Notes under the pieces: model-generated
Told to the model about the DNA's origin: nothing
Database searches by the model: none
Seen by the model: the letters and a program-made list of their open reading frames with translations, nothing else
Translations under genes and position numbers: made by a program
DNA from: an uncultured bacterium
GTDB taxonomy: Bacteria; Bacteroidota; Rhodothermia; Rhodothermales; UBA10348
Assembly: GCA_938018055.1 (NCBI GenBank)
Contig: CALIKL010000055.1
Coordinates: 1-60,236 of the forward strand
Length of the DNA: 60,236 bases
Reading direction: 5' to 3'
Shown: positions 45,633 through 53,801 of the stretch, one piece after another
Numbering within the stretch: the first letter of the stretch is position 1
How the letters are laid out: each line of letters begins with the position of its first letter

Positions 45633-46772
45633 CTACGACGCGTGTTGTCTTGAGCCGGCTGGCGCATCGAGTCTATCCGACCATTCCTGGATGATGGCAC
45701 CCAGACGATCTGCATCCAGGAGGAAGCCGTCGTGCCCGTGCGGGGATGGAAGGGTCGCTACTTCAGCACTCTTAAGCTGCGCTGCGAGTGCCTCGATCTC
45801 GGCCATGGGAAAAAGGATATCAGAGGGTATACCCACAAGAAGCACAGGTTGCTCAAGGTTGGATCTTTTTTTTCCATCCTCAGCTTCCGGCGCTGCTGCT
45901 CCCCGTCCGAAGGTGGTCGCGTCGAGCCGCAGGTCATGCGAGTTTGCCATGTGGGTGAGACAGACGTAACTGTTTGCGTCGAATCGTCCAACCAGCTTGC
46001 GTCCTTGGTAGTGCAAGTAGGACTGCACCGAATAGGTTGCTCGCGCGCCTCCCACGGGCGGCACGTCCGGGGCGCCAGAGGTCTCACTCGTGACATGCGC
46101 CGGAGTGCGGCCAAAACGTTGCTCGAATGAGGCCGGATTGCGATAGGATAGCATGGCCATCATGCGCGCAGCAGCCAACCCGGCTGCAGGCGGACGATCA
46201 GGGGCATAGAATCCATCATTCCACTCCGGATCCGCGTAAATAGCTTGGCGCTGGGACTCACTCCAGGCAATGCACCACGCCGAATGGGCTGCTGAGGTGG
46301 CCACGGCCACTACCCGACGAACCGACGGATCCCACAAGGCCCACTGAAGCGCCAGCATGCCACCGAGCGATCCCCCGATCACCATGTCGATGCGCTCTAC
46401 ACCGAGGTGCGCGCACAGCTCCTGCTGTGCGCGCACATTGTCGCGCACGGTCACATCCGGAAAAGCCGCCTGCCAAGGCCGTCCCGTCTCAGGATTGATA
46501 GAGGTGGGTCCCGTACTGCCGTAGCACGATCCCAGAAGGTTTGCACAGATCACGAAATGACGATCGGGATCGATCGCTTTTCCCGACCCGAACAAGCCGG
46601 ACCACCACGTCGTGATGTCGGCATCACCCGTCAGGGAATGAAAGACCACCACCGCGTTGTCGCGGCACTCATTAAGCGCGCCCCACGTCCGATACGCTAG
46701 ACGCGTTTCGGGGAGGACGGCTCCGGACTCGAGTGTAAAGTCACCGAGCTCGAAACAAGCGGCTTCAGCCAT
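45633..46772 (-). CDS. metX: Homoserine O-acetyltransferase
   Basis: About 379 residues, alpha/beta-hydrolase fold. Nucleophile Ser in VIGGSLGGMLALQWAL (about residue 135), Asp in GIPSDILFP and His in SPHGHDGFLLD. The strings FHSLTGDADIT and SCYGSTGPTSINPETG are specific to MetX. It activates homoserine with acetyl-CoA (succinyl-CoA use cannot be excluded from sequence). The ATG at 46772 overlaps the stop of the upstream PLP enzyme gene by 8 bp. Confidence 0.93.
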   Translation of the reverse strand: MAEAACFELGDFTLESGAVLPETRLAYRTWGALNECRDNAVVVFHSLTGDADITTWWSGLFGSGKAIDPDRHFVICANLLGSCYGSTGPTSINPETGRPWQAAFPDVTVRDNVRAQQELCAHLGVERIDMVIGGSLGGMLALQWALWDPSVRRVVAVATSAAHSAWCIAWSESQRQAIYADPEWNDGFYAPDRPPAAGLAAARMMAMLSYRNPASFEQRFGRTPAHVTSETSGAPDVPPVGGARATYSVQSYLHYQGRKLVGRFDANSYVCLTHMANSHDLRLDATTFGRGAAAPEAEDGKKRSNLEQPVLLVGIPSDILFPMAEIEALAAQLKSAEVATLPSPHGHDGFLLDADRLGAIIQEWSDRLDAPAGSRQHAS

Positions 46773-47985
46773 GGACTGCCACCCCCTTTGATGATCCCTT
46801 CGAAGCGAGACGCCCATTGGTTAGGGGTGTTGCGCCCTCCGGCCGAACAGCCGCATCAAAGGCCTGCTCCAGGTCGGTAATCAGATCGTCCACGAACTCA
46901 ATACCTACGGACAGACGAATCACTTCTTCGGTAATTCCTGCTGCTTCTCGTGCCTGGGATCGCATGGACGCGTGACTCATCGTGGCTGGCTGTTCGATAA
47001 GCGACTCGACGCCACCCAGCGATTCAGCCAACGTGAACACACGTGTAGCAGCCAACAGGCGGGCGACCGGAAATCCTTTGCGAACCCGGAACGAGAGCAT
47101 ACCCCCGAATCCAGCCTGTTGCCGAGCGGCCGTGTCGTATCCTTCGTGGCTGGACAGACCGGGGTAGTAAACCTCTTCCACAGCGTGGTGCGATGCCAGG
47201 TAGCGCGCGACGGCATCGGCATTTTCCTGGTGCTGACGCAAACGGATAGGAAGCGTCTTCAACCCACGCAGGATCAACCAGCTGTCGAACGGCACGGCCG
47301 TCGCACCCTGCGCATTCGCAGCAAATTGGACCGCTTCGCGCCCTTCTTCCGTCGCGGCGATGATCGCACCCCCGACGACGTCCGAGTGACCGTTCAGATA
47401 CTTGGTCGTCGAGTGCACGACGTAGTCGGCTCCAAAATCGATCGGACGTTGCAGCAAAGGCGTCAGGAAGGTGTTATCGACAATGAAATCGATGCCTGCA
47501 TCCTTGGCGATGGAGCCCACCCGGTACAGGTCCGTGATGCGCAGCAGCGGGTTCGACGGGGTTTCCACCCAGAGCGCTCGCGTGGACGGCTTTATGTGCA
47601 ATGCCAGCTGCAGCGGATCGGTCAGATCCACATAGGACACCTCAATCTTTCCCTGGCGCTGCCACCAGGAAAGGAGGCGCTCCGTCCCGCCGTAGCAATC
47701 ATGCGAGCAGATGATGTGGCTTCCGACCGGATAGAGCGAAAGCACCGACGCGACTGCAGCCATACCACTGCCAACGCATACCGCGCCGGCCCCTCCTTCA
47801 AGGTCTGCCAGCGTTTGCTCCAGGGCCGTTCGGGTGGGATTCCCGCTTCGGCTGTAATCGTACTCTGGTTTCGTTCCGTCCGCGTTGAAGCGGAAAATGG
47901 CCGACTGGTAAATAGGAAGGGAAACGCTGTTGAAGGTCGAATCGGTCGACTGGCCAGCCAGCGTGAGTCGGGTCTGCGGATGCAT
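46765..47985 (-). CDS. Cys/Met metabolism PLP enzyme (cystathionine gamma-synthase / O-acetylhomoserine sulfhydrylase type)
   Basis: About 406 residues from the ATG at 47985 (MHPQTRLTLAGQSTD); a GTG at 48045 is an alternative. Family motifs: YDYSRSGNPTRTALEQTLADLEGG, SGMAAVASVL, DNTFLTPLLQRPIDFGAD, and the PLP Lys in HSTTKYLNGHSDVVGG. SLGGVESLIEQPATMSHASM is typical of the gamma-synthase/beta-lyase group. It uses the O-acetylhomoserine made by MetX with cysteine or sulfide. It is the first gene after the SAM-I riboswitch. Confidence 0.9.
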   Translation of the reverse strand: MHPQTRLTLAGQSTDSTFNSVSLPIYQSAIFRFNADGTKPEYDYSRSGNPTRTALEQTLADLEGGAGAVCVGSGMAAVASVLSLYPVGSHIICSHDCYGGTERLLSWWQRQGKIEVSYVDLTDPLQLALHIKPSTRALWVETPSNPLLRITDLYRVGSIAKDAGIDFIVDNTFLTPLLQRPIDFGADYVVHSTTKYLNGHSDVVGGAIIAATEEGREAVQFAANAQGATAVPFDSWLILRGLKTLPIRLRQHQENADAVARYLASHHAVEEVYYPGLSSHEGYDTAARQQAGFGGMLSFRVRKGFPVARLLAATRVFTLAESLGGVESLIEQPATMSHASMRSQAREAAGITEEVIRLSVGIEFVDDLITDLEQAFDAAVRPEGATPLTNGRLASKGSSKGVAVHG

Positions 47986-48069
47986 GCGTGTAGGCTGCGA
48001 GGCAGCTGTTGGATGGTTGATTATCGTCCTTCCATCCGTGGCCACTGAAGGGCCCGCCTGCCGCAGATA

Positions 48070-48147
48070 CCGTTCCCCGATGAGCTGTGCTGGAGAACGG
48101 TCTTGTCACCTTGAAGGGTGATGAGCTGCATACTAGCTTCGTTCTCC
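48070..48147 (-). promoter_or_regulatory. Leader segment with two mutually exclusive hairpins between the SAM riboswitch and the first met gene
   Basis: On the minus-strand RNA, GGAGAACG (48147-48140) pairs perfectly with CGUUCUCC (48099-48092). The same middle segment, ACCGUUC plus CC after a bulged U, can instead pair with GGGAACGGU (around 48077-48069). The first fold encloses a small UCACC/GGUGA hairpin. A repeated AGCUCAUC lies in both loops. The layout is that of a two-state RNA element, but it does not match a riboswitch class that I know. Confidence 0.45.
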
Positions 48148-48162
48148 ATCTCCCCCTGATAC

Positions 48163-48221
48163 AAAAAAGCCCTCGCAGGCTCTGTGGCTCTGGGAGGGTC
48201 TCAACAAAGCTGGGCTTTGTT
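48163..48221 (-). terminator. Expression platform (anti-terminator/terminator) of the SAM-I riboswitch
   Basis: Downstream of the aptamer on the minus strand there is an 8-bp hairpin AACAAAGC-cca-GCTTTGTT (48221-48203), then a hairpin closed by CCCTC/GAGGG (48198-48171) followed by CTTTTTTG (T-tract 48168-48163). This is a transcriptional OFF switch: with SAM bound, the terminator forms. Confidence 0.75.
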
Positions 48222-48332
48222 TTGCCTTCCCATCTGCCTCGTATCGAGCAGGATTTAGCACCTTTGGTCCCTATCGGGCTCCCGGTTGCTACGACGTCAA
48301 CGGGCCTGTCCCTCGGTCGTTCTTGATGGAAG
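48222..48332 (-). ncRNA. SAM-I (S-box) riboswitch aptamer
   Basis: The minus strand carries the conserved S-box blocks in order: P1 start CCATCAAGA, GAGGGACAGGCCCGTTGA, GCAACC, AAGGTGCTAAATCCTGC and P1 end GCAGATGG. P1 pairs CCATC with GATGG. It lies directly upstream of the met operon and would turn it off when S-adenosylmethionine is abundant. Confidence 0.95.
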
Positions 48333-48339
48333 TGGGGCG

Positions 48340-48369
48340 AGTATACGACAGTGGGCGCAATGGGCGCAA
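48340..48369 (-). promoter_or_regulatory. Putative promoter of the riboswitch and met operon
   Basis: On the minus strand, TTGCGC (48369-48364) and TATACT (48345-48340) are separated by 18 nt, with the aptamer starting about 8 nt further on. A second TTGCGC lies at 48360-48355. The -10 is good, the -35 only partly matches consensus. Confidence 0.5.
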
Positions 48370-48429
48370 GCCGATTCGCAATGTGGTCGTTCAACTTAAC
48401 ATCTGTTTAACCGACCCATGACAGCGGTG

Positions 48430-49175
48430 TGCGTTCGGCTCATCGGGATACGGTTCAGCCCTGGCAGGCGACGGATGAAGCGAAAAACGGGTGATGAATG
48501 CCCGGCTCGGAACGCGATTTGCCCCGATCAAGGCAGTGTCTCGCCCCAGAGACGCTATTCATCCGAAGACGATTCACCAGACACATGGTGACACCATGAA
48601 GAACCATTTCACTCCTTTCGCCTCCGATGCCAACGCCAAAACCGTTTCGGCTTCGCTGTCTCATCCATCGACCGGGTAGACCAGGTTGATCCCCCATCAT
48701 CACTGCGATAGACGAAGCCCAGGGCTCCGGCGAGCAAAACATTCTGTTCGAGTTCCAGAAGGCTCGTCGTGTACGTATTCGGCAAGCCAGCAGGGATCCA
48801 CTCAGCATTGAGGGCTCCACGACTGAATAGCCCGTGGCCAAACGTCGCAACACGCACCAGCCCAGACGAATCGATGAGGATGTCCCGAACATCGAAGGTG
48901 GTCAGTCCTTGGCTGTATGCCGTCCATGTATATCCGTTGTCGAGGCTGCGGTGCACACCGTTCGACGTGGCAGCGAGGATCGAGCCATCGGCCAATCGCT
49001 CCAGGTCCCAAACCGTCGTGCCGCCATACGGTCCGCCGACGGCAGTCTACCAGTCCGTCTGAGCGCGAACTTCCACGCTCGTACTCAGGATGACGAACCC
49101 GATAATCAGCCCCAGAAATCCTCGTTTCCGGGCGCGATGGGCAAAAAAGGTGTTATGTGGAAAGAGCGTACGCAT
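48430..49175 (-). pseudogene. Decayed exported BNR-repeat (sortilin/YCF48-like) protein
   Basis: From an ATG at 49175 the frame has a hydrophobic export segment (FLGLIIGFVILSTSVEVRAQ) and then TDW followed by a TAG (around 49048-49050). The same frame continues TAVGGPYGGTTVWDLERLADG with clear BNR-type repeats (HRSLDNGYTW, YRSDDGGSTW) to about 48660. After that the sense sequence appears split among frames (for example ETVLALASEAKG, then SSSDE-stop-RLWGETLP), so frameshifts and more stops are present. The gene is thus a multi-lesion relic. Intact relatives would be several hundred residues long. Confidence 0.7.
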
Positions 49176-49233
49176 CCGTCCTCATTATCGACCGCTGCCC
49201 TCTCGAATAAAGGCCTTTCAGGCGAATTCGAGA

Positions 49234-50157
49234 TCAGGATTCGTTCGAATCCCGGATCTGCCGGATGAGCTCTTTCTGTTCTTGCGTCAACGTTTCCGGA
49301 AGAAAGATGTCCAGATGTACGATGAGGTCTCCCGTATCGCTATCAGAGGGTACACCGTGACCTTTGATGCGAAGTCGATCACCCGGCTTAGATCCCTCCG
49401 GAATGGTGAGTTTGAGCCGCTTACCGTGGGGCGAATCGATATGCGTCGAGGCCCCCAACAAGGCATCAAATACCGATACCCGCAAATGAGTGTGGATGGC
49501 GGATCCTTTGCGGAGGAACTGATCATCTTCCTCTACGCGGAGTGTTACCAAGAGATTACCATGTCCCCCATTAGGGATGGGTCTACCTTTACCCCGAATA
49601 CGGACCTTATGGCCGTCCTTAACGCCTTTAGGGAATGGGATGGAGATCTTTTCACCATCGAGCGTGAAACTGATCTTACCTCCTTTGAGCATCCGGTCAA
49701 AGGCAATTCGAACCGTCCGGTTTCGGTCGTAGGCTTTTGGGTCAGCTTGACGCCGTGATCGGCCCTGTCCTGCAGGATTTCCACCCATTCCGGGCGCAGA
49801 GCCGCCAAAAAAGCGCTCGAATATGTCCGAAAACCCTGCCCCGGCATCAAACTCGGGTTGCACGCGCTCAAAGGTGCCGTCGGGTTTCTGGCGGTAGCGG
49901 AAGCCAGAGCGTGATTCGAAGGGCGATGCGCCCCCCATGCCACCAAAGCGTTTCATCCGGTCATATTGCTTACGCTTGGCTGGATCGGAGAGCGTCTCGT
50001 AGGCGTGCTGGACTTCCTTAAACCGTTCCTCGGCCGAGGCATCGTCCGGATTACGGTCTGGATGGAGTTCACGAGCGAGCTTACGATACGCCTTCTTGAT
50101 GGCTGTCGCATCTGCTTTCTCGTCTACACCCAGCGTTTTATAGAAGTCCTGAGGCAA
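49234..50157 (-). CDS. DnaJ-like co-chaperone of the CbpA type
   Basis: A 307-residue protein. J-domain at residues 4-70 with the HPD motif in ARELHPDRNPDD, a Gly/Phe-rich linker (FSDIFERFFGGSAPGMGG), and the two C-terminal substrate-binding domains (IPFPKGVKDGHKVRIRGKG and IPEGSKPGDRLRIKGHG) without the Cys-rich zinc finger of DnaJ. It stimulates DnaK. The 202 bp upstream, shared with the divergent biotin carboxylase gene, contain a CTTGGG-ttt-CCCAAG inverted repeat at 50227-50241. Confidence 0.92.
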   Translation of the reverse strand: MPQDFYKTLGVDEKADATAIKKAYRKLARELHPDRNPDDASAEERFKEVQHAYETLSDPAKRKQYDRMKRFGGMGGASPFESRSGFRYRQKPDGTFERVQPEFDAGAGFSDIFERFFGGSAPGMGGNPAGQGRSRRQADPKAYDRNRTVRIAFDRMLKGGKISFTLDGEKISIPFPKGVKDGHKVRIRGKGRPIPNGGHGNLLVTLRVEEDDQFLRKGSAIHTHLRVSVFDALLGASTHIDSPHGKRLKLTIPEGSKPGDRLRIKGHGVPSDSDTGDLIVHLDIFLPETLTQEQKELIRQIRDSNES

Positions 50158-50359
50158 GCCCGTGTGAGGTCATTTTTGCAGGATTACAATGGAAATCTAC
50201 TATCGGGCAGCTTCGCTAACCCCTATCTTGGGTTTCCCAAGGCAGCTCCAAAGGAAGTTGCGCGAAGCGGCAGTCCCAAACCACTGATTTCCGAGCAGAA
50301 TCTTCGATTCTGGTCTGACACGTCACCAATTTCGTGCCAACCGGCCCGTTCATGCAGAA

Positions 50360-51880
50360 ATGGCAGGAATCCGCCAGATCTCTAAAGTTCTGATCGCCAA
50401 CCGGGGAGAAATCGCCGTCCGCATCATGCGCACCTGCCAGGAGCTGGGTATCCGGACCGTGGCCGTGTATTCAGATGCGGATGCGACTTCACTGCATGTC
50501 CGCATGGCGGATGAAGCCTTTCACATTGGCCCTGCTCCCTCGGCGGAATCCTATTTGCTGGCCGACACCATCTTGCAGGTCGCCAAAGACTGCGGAGCTG
50601 ACGCCGTTCATCCGGGTTACGGTTTTATGTCCGAAAATCACGTTTTCGCCCAGTCCTGCTCGGATGCCGAAATCGTGTTCATCGGACCCACGCCAGCTGC
50701 CATCCAGGCCATGGGGGACAAAACCGCTGCGCGTGCCCTCATGGAGAAAGCGGGCGTACCCGTGGCTCCCGGGACCATCGACGCCATATCGGATGCCGAA
50801 GAGGCAGCGGCCAAAGCCGCCGAGATCGGCTTCCCGGTTCTGATCAAAGCTGCAGCCGGGGGTGGCGGAAAAGGCATGCGCATCGTCCGCAGCGCAAAGG
50901 ATTTTGAGTCGGCCTTGAAGACCGCCTCCAGCGAAGCGCAATCTGCTTTTGGTGATGGGCGCGTGTTCATCGAGAAATACATCGAGGAGCCCCGCCACAT
51001 CGAATTCCAGATCATGGCGGATATGCACGGAAGTGTTGTTCACCTGTTCGAGCGGGAGTGCTCCATACAGCGTCGCCACCAGAAAGTGGTTGAAGAGGCG
51101 CCTTCCTGCGTCCTCTCGCCCGAGATTCGTGAAGCCATGGGAGATGCAGCCGTACGTGCTGCCAGATCCTGCGACTATGTTGGCGCGGGCACGGTTGAAT
51201 TCCTGCTCGACAAAGACATGCAGTTCTACTTCATGGAGATGAACACACGCCTTCAGGTCGAACACCCCGTGACCGAATGTATCACTGGACTGGATCTGGT
51301 TGAGCAGCAGATCCGGGTCGCTGAGGGCCATCCACTGGCTTACGACCAAGAAGATGTCAGCATACATGGTCATGCCATCGAGTGCCGAATCTACGCGGAA
51401 GATCCCTCCTCGGGATTCATGCCGGGGCCTGGCACTTTGGTTGCACACGATCCGCCGTCGGGTCCGGGCGTACGGGTAGACAGCGGCGTCGAAGAAGGCT
51501 CGGTGATTTCTCTGTACTACGATCCCATGATTTCGAAGCTGACGGTGTGGGCAGCTTCACGCGAGCAAGCCATTGCCCGCATGGTCCGCGCACTGGACGA
51601 GTATGGCGTCTCTGGCGTGCCCACTACGATCGGGTTCTGTCGCTTCGTAATGACTCACGCGGCCTTTACCAGTGGACGATTCTCCACCCATTTTGTGGAA
51701 GACCATTTCAGTGCCGATCAACTCACGATGTCGGACGAAACCCTCAAGGAAGATCTGGCCGTAGCAGCCGCGCTCTACGCCGATATGCACAAACATGCGG
51801 CATCCGGTCCGGCGTCTACAGGTGTCTCAACGAATGGATTCAATGCGTGGCGTCGCAACCGGCAGCGCAACGAAGGGTGA
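50360..51880 (+). CDS. Biotin carboxylase subunit of an acyl-CoA carboxylase
   Basis: A 506-residue ATP-grasp enzyme: SKVLIANRGEIAVRIMRTCQ at the start, the Gly-rich AAAGGGGKGMRIV, ERECSIQRRHQKVVEEAPS, and FYFMEMNTRLQVEHPVTE. It carboxylates biotin for an acetyl- or propionyl-CoA carboxylase. At 506 residues it is longer than AccC (about 450) but lacks the biotin carrier domain of fused forms; the Ala/Ser/Gly tail is not a biotinyl domain (no MKM). Partner subunits are not in the window. Confidence 0.93.
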   Translation: MAGIRQISKVLIANRGEIAVRIMRTCQELGIRTVAVYSDADATSLHVRMADEAFHIGPAPSAESYLLADTILQVAKDCGADAVHPGYGFMSENHVFAQSCSDAEIVFIGPTPAAIQAMGDKTAARALMEKAGVPVAPGTIDAISDAEEAAAKAAEIGFPVLIKAAAGGGGKGMRIVRSAKDFESALKTASSEAQSAFGDGRVFIEKYIEEPRHIEFQIMADMHGSVVHLFERECSIQRRHQKVVEEAPSCVLSPEIREAMGDAAVRAARSCDYVGAGTVEFLLDKDMQFYFMEMNTRLQVEHPVTECITGLDLVEQQIRVAEGHPLAYDQEDVSIHGHAIECRIYAEDPSSGFMPGPGTLVAHDPPSGPGVRVDSGVEEGSVISLYYDPMISKLTVWAASREQAIARMVRALDEYGVSGVPTTIGFCRFVMTHAAFTSGRFSTHFVEDHFSADQLTMSDETLKEDLAVAAALYADMHKHAASGPASTGVSTNGFNAWRRNRQRNEG

Positions 51881-51881
51881 C

Positions 51882-52823
51882 CTAGACCCAGGCCTTGCGC
51901 AGCGTGAGCCCTTGGCCAACCAACCAATCTGAGACGGCCATGACCGCTTCGCGGACACCTTTTGTCGTCATGGGATTACCGAATGGTTGCAGGCTTACCA
52001 ACACCCCGCCATCCTCATGTGGCCAGGCCTGGATCATCAGTTCCTGACGCAGATCCGGCTCTTCGCTGACCGCCTTGAAAAGCAGCCCGTCACTCGAGAG
52101 GTCCCGATAGGCTTCGAGAATGATGGCATGGCCACCGTCGAATGGGCGAACCTGCTTTTCAAATGAGCTGACGTCGGACAGATTTCCGTCCAGGATGGCA
52201 TGTTGCATGGGAATCTGCGTATTCCGCGGCTCGGGAGCGTCCGCGACCTTGTTGACGGTAAATCGGGCGTGGTAAATGGGCTTGTCCTGCTCAAGCCACT
52301 TCATCGCATACTTGGTTTTGAGCGTGGCAGGGGGTGGCGTTCCCTCCTCGACGTCGAAGCATCCCGAGGCCTTGCCTTGCTCGACCGAGAAGGCAAAGTA
52401 TTCAGGGTGATCGGTGGTCAAAAGAAGATCCCCGCCCGGCTCGAGCCGACTGGACAGGATCTGGAAAAAGGGTGCCTGCAGCAGACGGTTCTTCAGGTGC
52501 TTCTTTCGTGGCCAGGGATCGGGAAAGTTGACATACACCCGGTGCAGCTTTTGCTCGGGCATAACGTCGCGTACCACGAAACGACCACTTCCCTTATAGA
52601 GGCTGACATGAGCGGCGCCACAACGCTTCATGCGCCGGTAGGCGCGCCAGACTGATCCCAGGGAAACCTCTGCACCAATGAGATTCCACTCCGGGTGCGC
52701 CTGGGCCAAATGCTCGAGATAGCGCCCATCGCCGAATCCCACTTCGAGAACCAGTGGGGCGCTGCGACCGAACATCTGGTCGAAGTCCGTTGGGGTGTCA
52801 AAGTTGCTATTGTAGGTCAGCAT
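51882..52823 (-). CDS. trmB: tRNA (guanine-N7-)-methyltransferase with C-terminal extension
   Basis: A 313-residue protein. The TrmB core has VLEVGFGDGRYLEHLA (SAM site), LIGAEVSLGSVWRA, and the signature VYVNFPDPWPRKKHLKNRL, then TDHPEYF. Core TrmB is about 200-230 residues; here about 100 more follow (from about HAILDGNLSDVSS onward), as in the longer Aquifex-type enzymes. It makes m7G46 in tRNA. It is convergent with the biotin carboxylase gene, one base apart. Confidence 0.92.
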   Translation of the reverse strand: MLTYNSNFDTPTDFDQMFGRSAPLVLEVGFGDGRYLEHLAQAHPEWNLIGAEVSLGSVWRAYRRMKRCGAAHVSLYKGSGRFVVRDVMPEQKLHRVYVNFPDPWPRKKHLKNRLLQAPFFQILSSRLEPGGDLLLTTDHPEYFAFSVEQGKASGCFDVEEGTPPPATLKTKYAMKWLEQDKPIYHARFTVNKVADAPEPRNTQIPMQHAILDGNLSDVSSFEKQVRPFDGGHAIILEAYRDLSSDGLLFKAVSEEPDLRQELMIQAWPHEDGGVLVSLQPFGNPMTTKGVREAVMAVSDWLVGQGLTLRKAWV

Positions 52824-52855
52824 GGAGGTCTCGGGGCCTTTTCAGGGCCGCCATG

Positions 52856-53095
52856 TTACGTCGCAACGCGTTCCGAGCCAAGTGAGGATCCTGTGGACAC
52901 GGTAGTCTCGGATGACCCGTCTTTGGCCTCGTAGTCGAAGCGCGACGTGTCGTACGTCTCTGGAAGGGAATCCGCTGAATCCTGTACCGGCACTGCCGGT
53001 GTCATCGCACAGCCCTGCCACAGCAGACTTGCCATGAGTACCCCCAGCGATGCAGCAAGAGATCGGGGGAGGATTGTGTCAGCTGGCCAAACCAT
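52856..53095 (-). CDS. Small putative lipoprotein
   Basis: A 79-residue protein. MVWPADTILPRSLAASLGVL leads to a lipobox-like LLWQGCAM, followed by an acidic Ser/Thr/Asp-rich mature part of about 50 residues. No family is recognised. It begins within 17 bp of the stop of the TetR-type regulator, so it is probably co-transcribed with and controlled by it. Confidence 0.6.
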   Translation of the reverse strand: MVWPADTILPRSLAASLGVLMASLLWQGCAMTPAVPVQDSADSLPETYDTSRFDYEAKDGSSETTVSTGSSLGSERVAT

Positions 53096-53702
53096 GCGTG
53101 AGCACCTCCACAATGTGTTTTTTGCGACGTTTCAGGAATGCGGCTTGGTCGGCCATTGCAGCAGGATCGAGCGTTTTCATGGTAGGTTGACTAATGAAGG
53201 ACATGACCGTCATGCCGAGCACCGTAATCATCAGCTGTATAGGCTCAGTGGGTTTGATTTCACCGGCATCAACCGCCTGTTCAATGCGCCTCATCAGCCT
53301 GTGCGGGCCTGGGGCTCCAGATTGCTTTCGTTGTTTCAAAATGCGTTCTGCTACCGGAGCGCCGTTGAGATTTTCTTGAATCCACAGACGAGCGACTGCT
53401 GGATTGGCCGCGTGCATATCCAGGTAGACACCGACCATCTGGCCCAGAACATCTGTGAATGGTCCTGGACGGGACATGGCATCTTCCAAGGCCGAGAAGA
53501 AATGATGGGCAACATGACCCAACACGGACTCATAGAGCAGATCCTTGCTGCGGAAGTAGTAGTGCAGCATGGCCTTGTTGATCCCTGCCGTATCCGCGAT
53601 CTCCTGCATGCGTGCACCGTGCTTGCCCTTGCGGGAGAACACATCCAGCGCCGCTTCGAAAATGCTGTTTTCGGTTTCGTTTCCTAGATCAATGCCGGTC
53701 AT
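53079..53702 (-). CDS. TetR/AcrR-family transcriptional regulator
   Basis: A 207-residue regulator. The N-terminal helix-turn-helix is typical: IFEAALDVFSRKGKHGARMQ, then IADTAGINKAMLHYYFRSKD. The C-terminal ligand domain is about 140 residues and unassigned. A palindromic operator lies about 100 bp upstream of its start, suggesting autoregulation. The downstream gene is a small lipoprotein; no efflux pump gene is nearby, so the regulated process is unknown. Confidence 0.92.
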   Translation of the reverse strand: MTGIDLGNETENSIFEAALDVFSRKGKHGARMQEIADTAGINKAMLHYYFRSKDLLYESVLGHVAHHFFSALEDAMSRPGPFTDVLGQMVGVYLDMHAANPAVARLWIQENLNGAPVAERILKQRKQSGAPGPHRLMRRIEQAVDAGEIKPTEPIQLMITVLGMTVMSFISQPTMKTLDPAAMADQAAFLKRRKKHIVEVLTHGLAS

Positions 53703-53801
53703 GGCCTGGGAATCAGGAGAATGTTTTTACACCACGGTTCATCGGATTCCGAAGGCGATCCATCTTCGCGTGGTACTCAGAATCAACGTAGTACAAATAT
53801 C

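Noticed and set aside
46972-48048. Plus-strand open frame of about 358 codons opposite the Cys/Met PLP enzyme gene
   Set aside because: Complement of a conserved coding frame; His/Arg-rich composition with no domain pattern.
52947-53687. Plus-strand frame of about 246 codons opposite the TetR gene
   Set aside because: The minus strand has a typical TetR helix-turn-helix; the opposite frame has no recognisable features.
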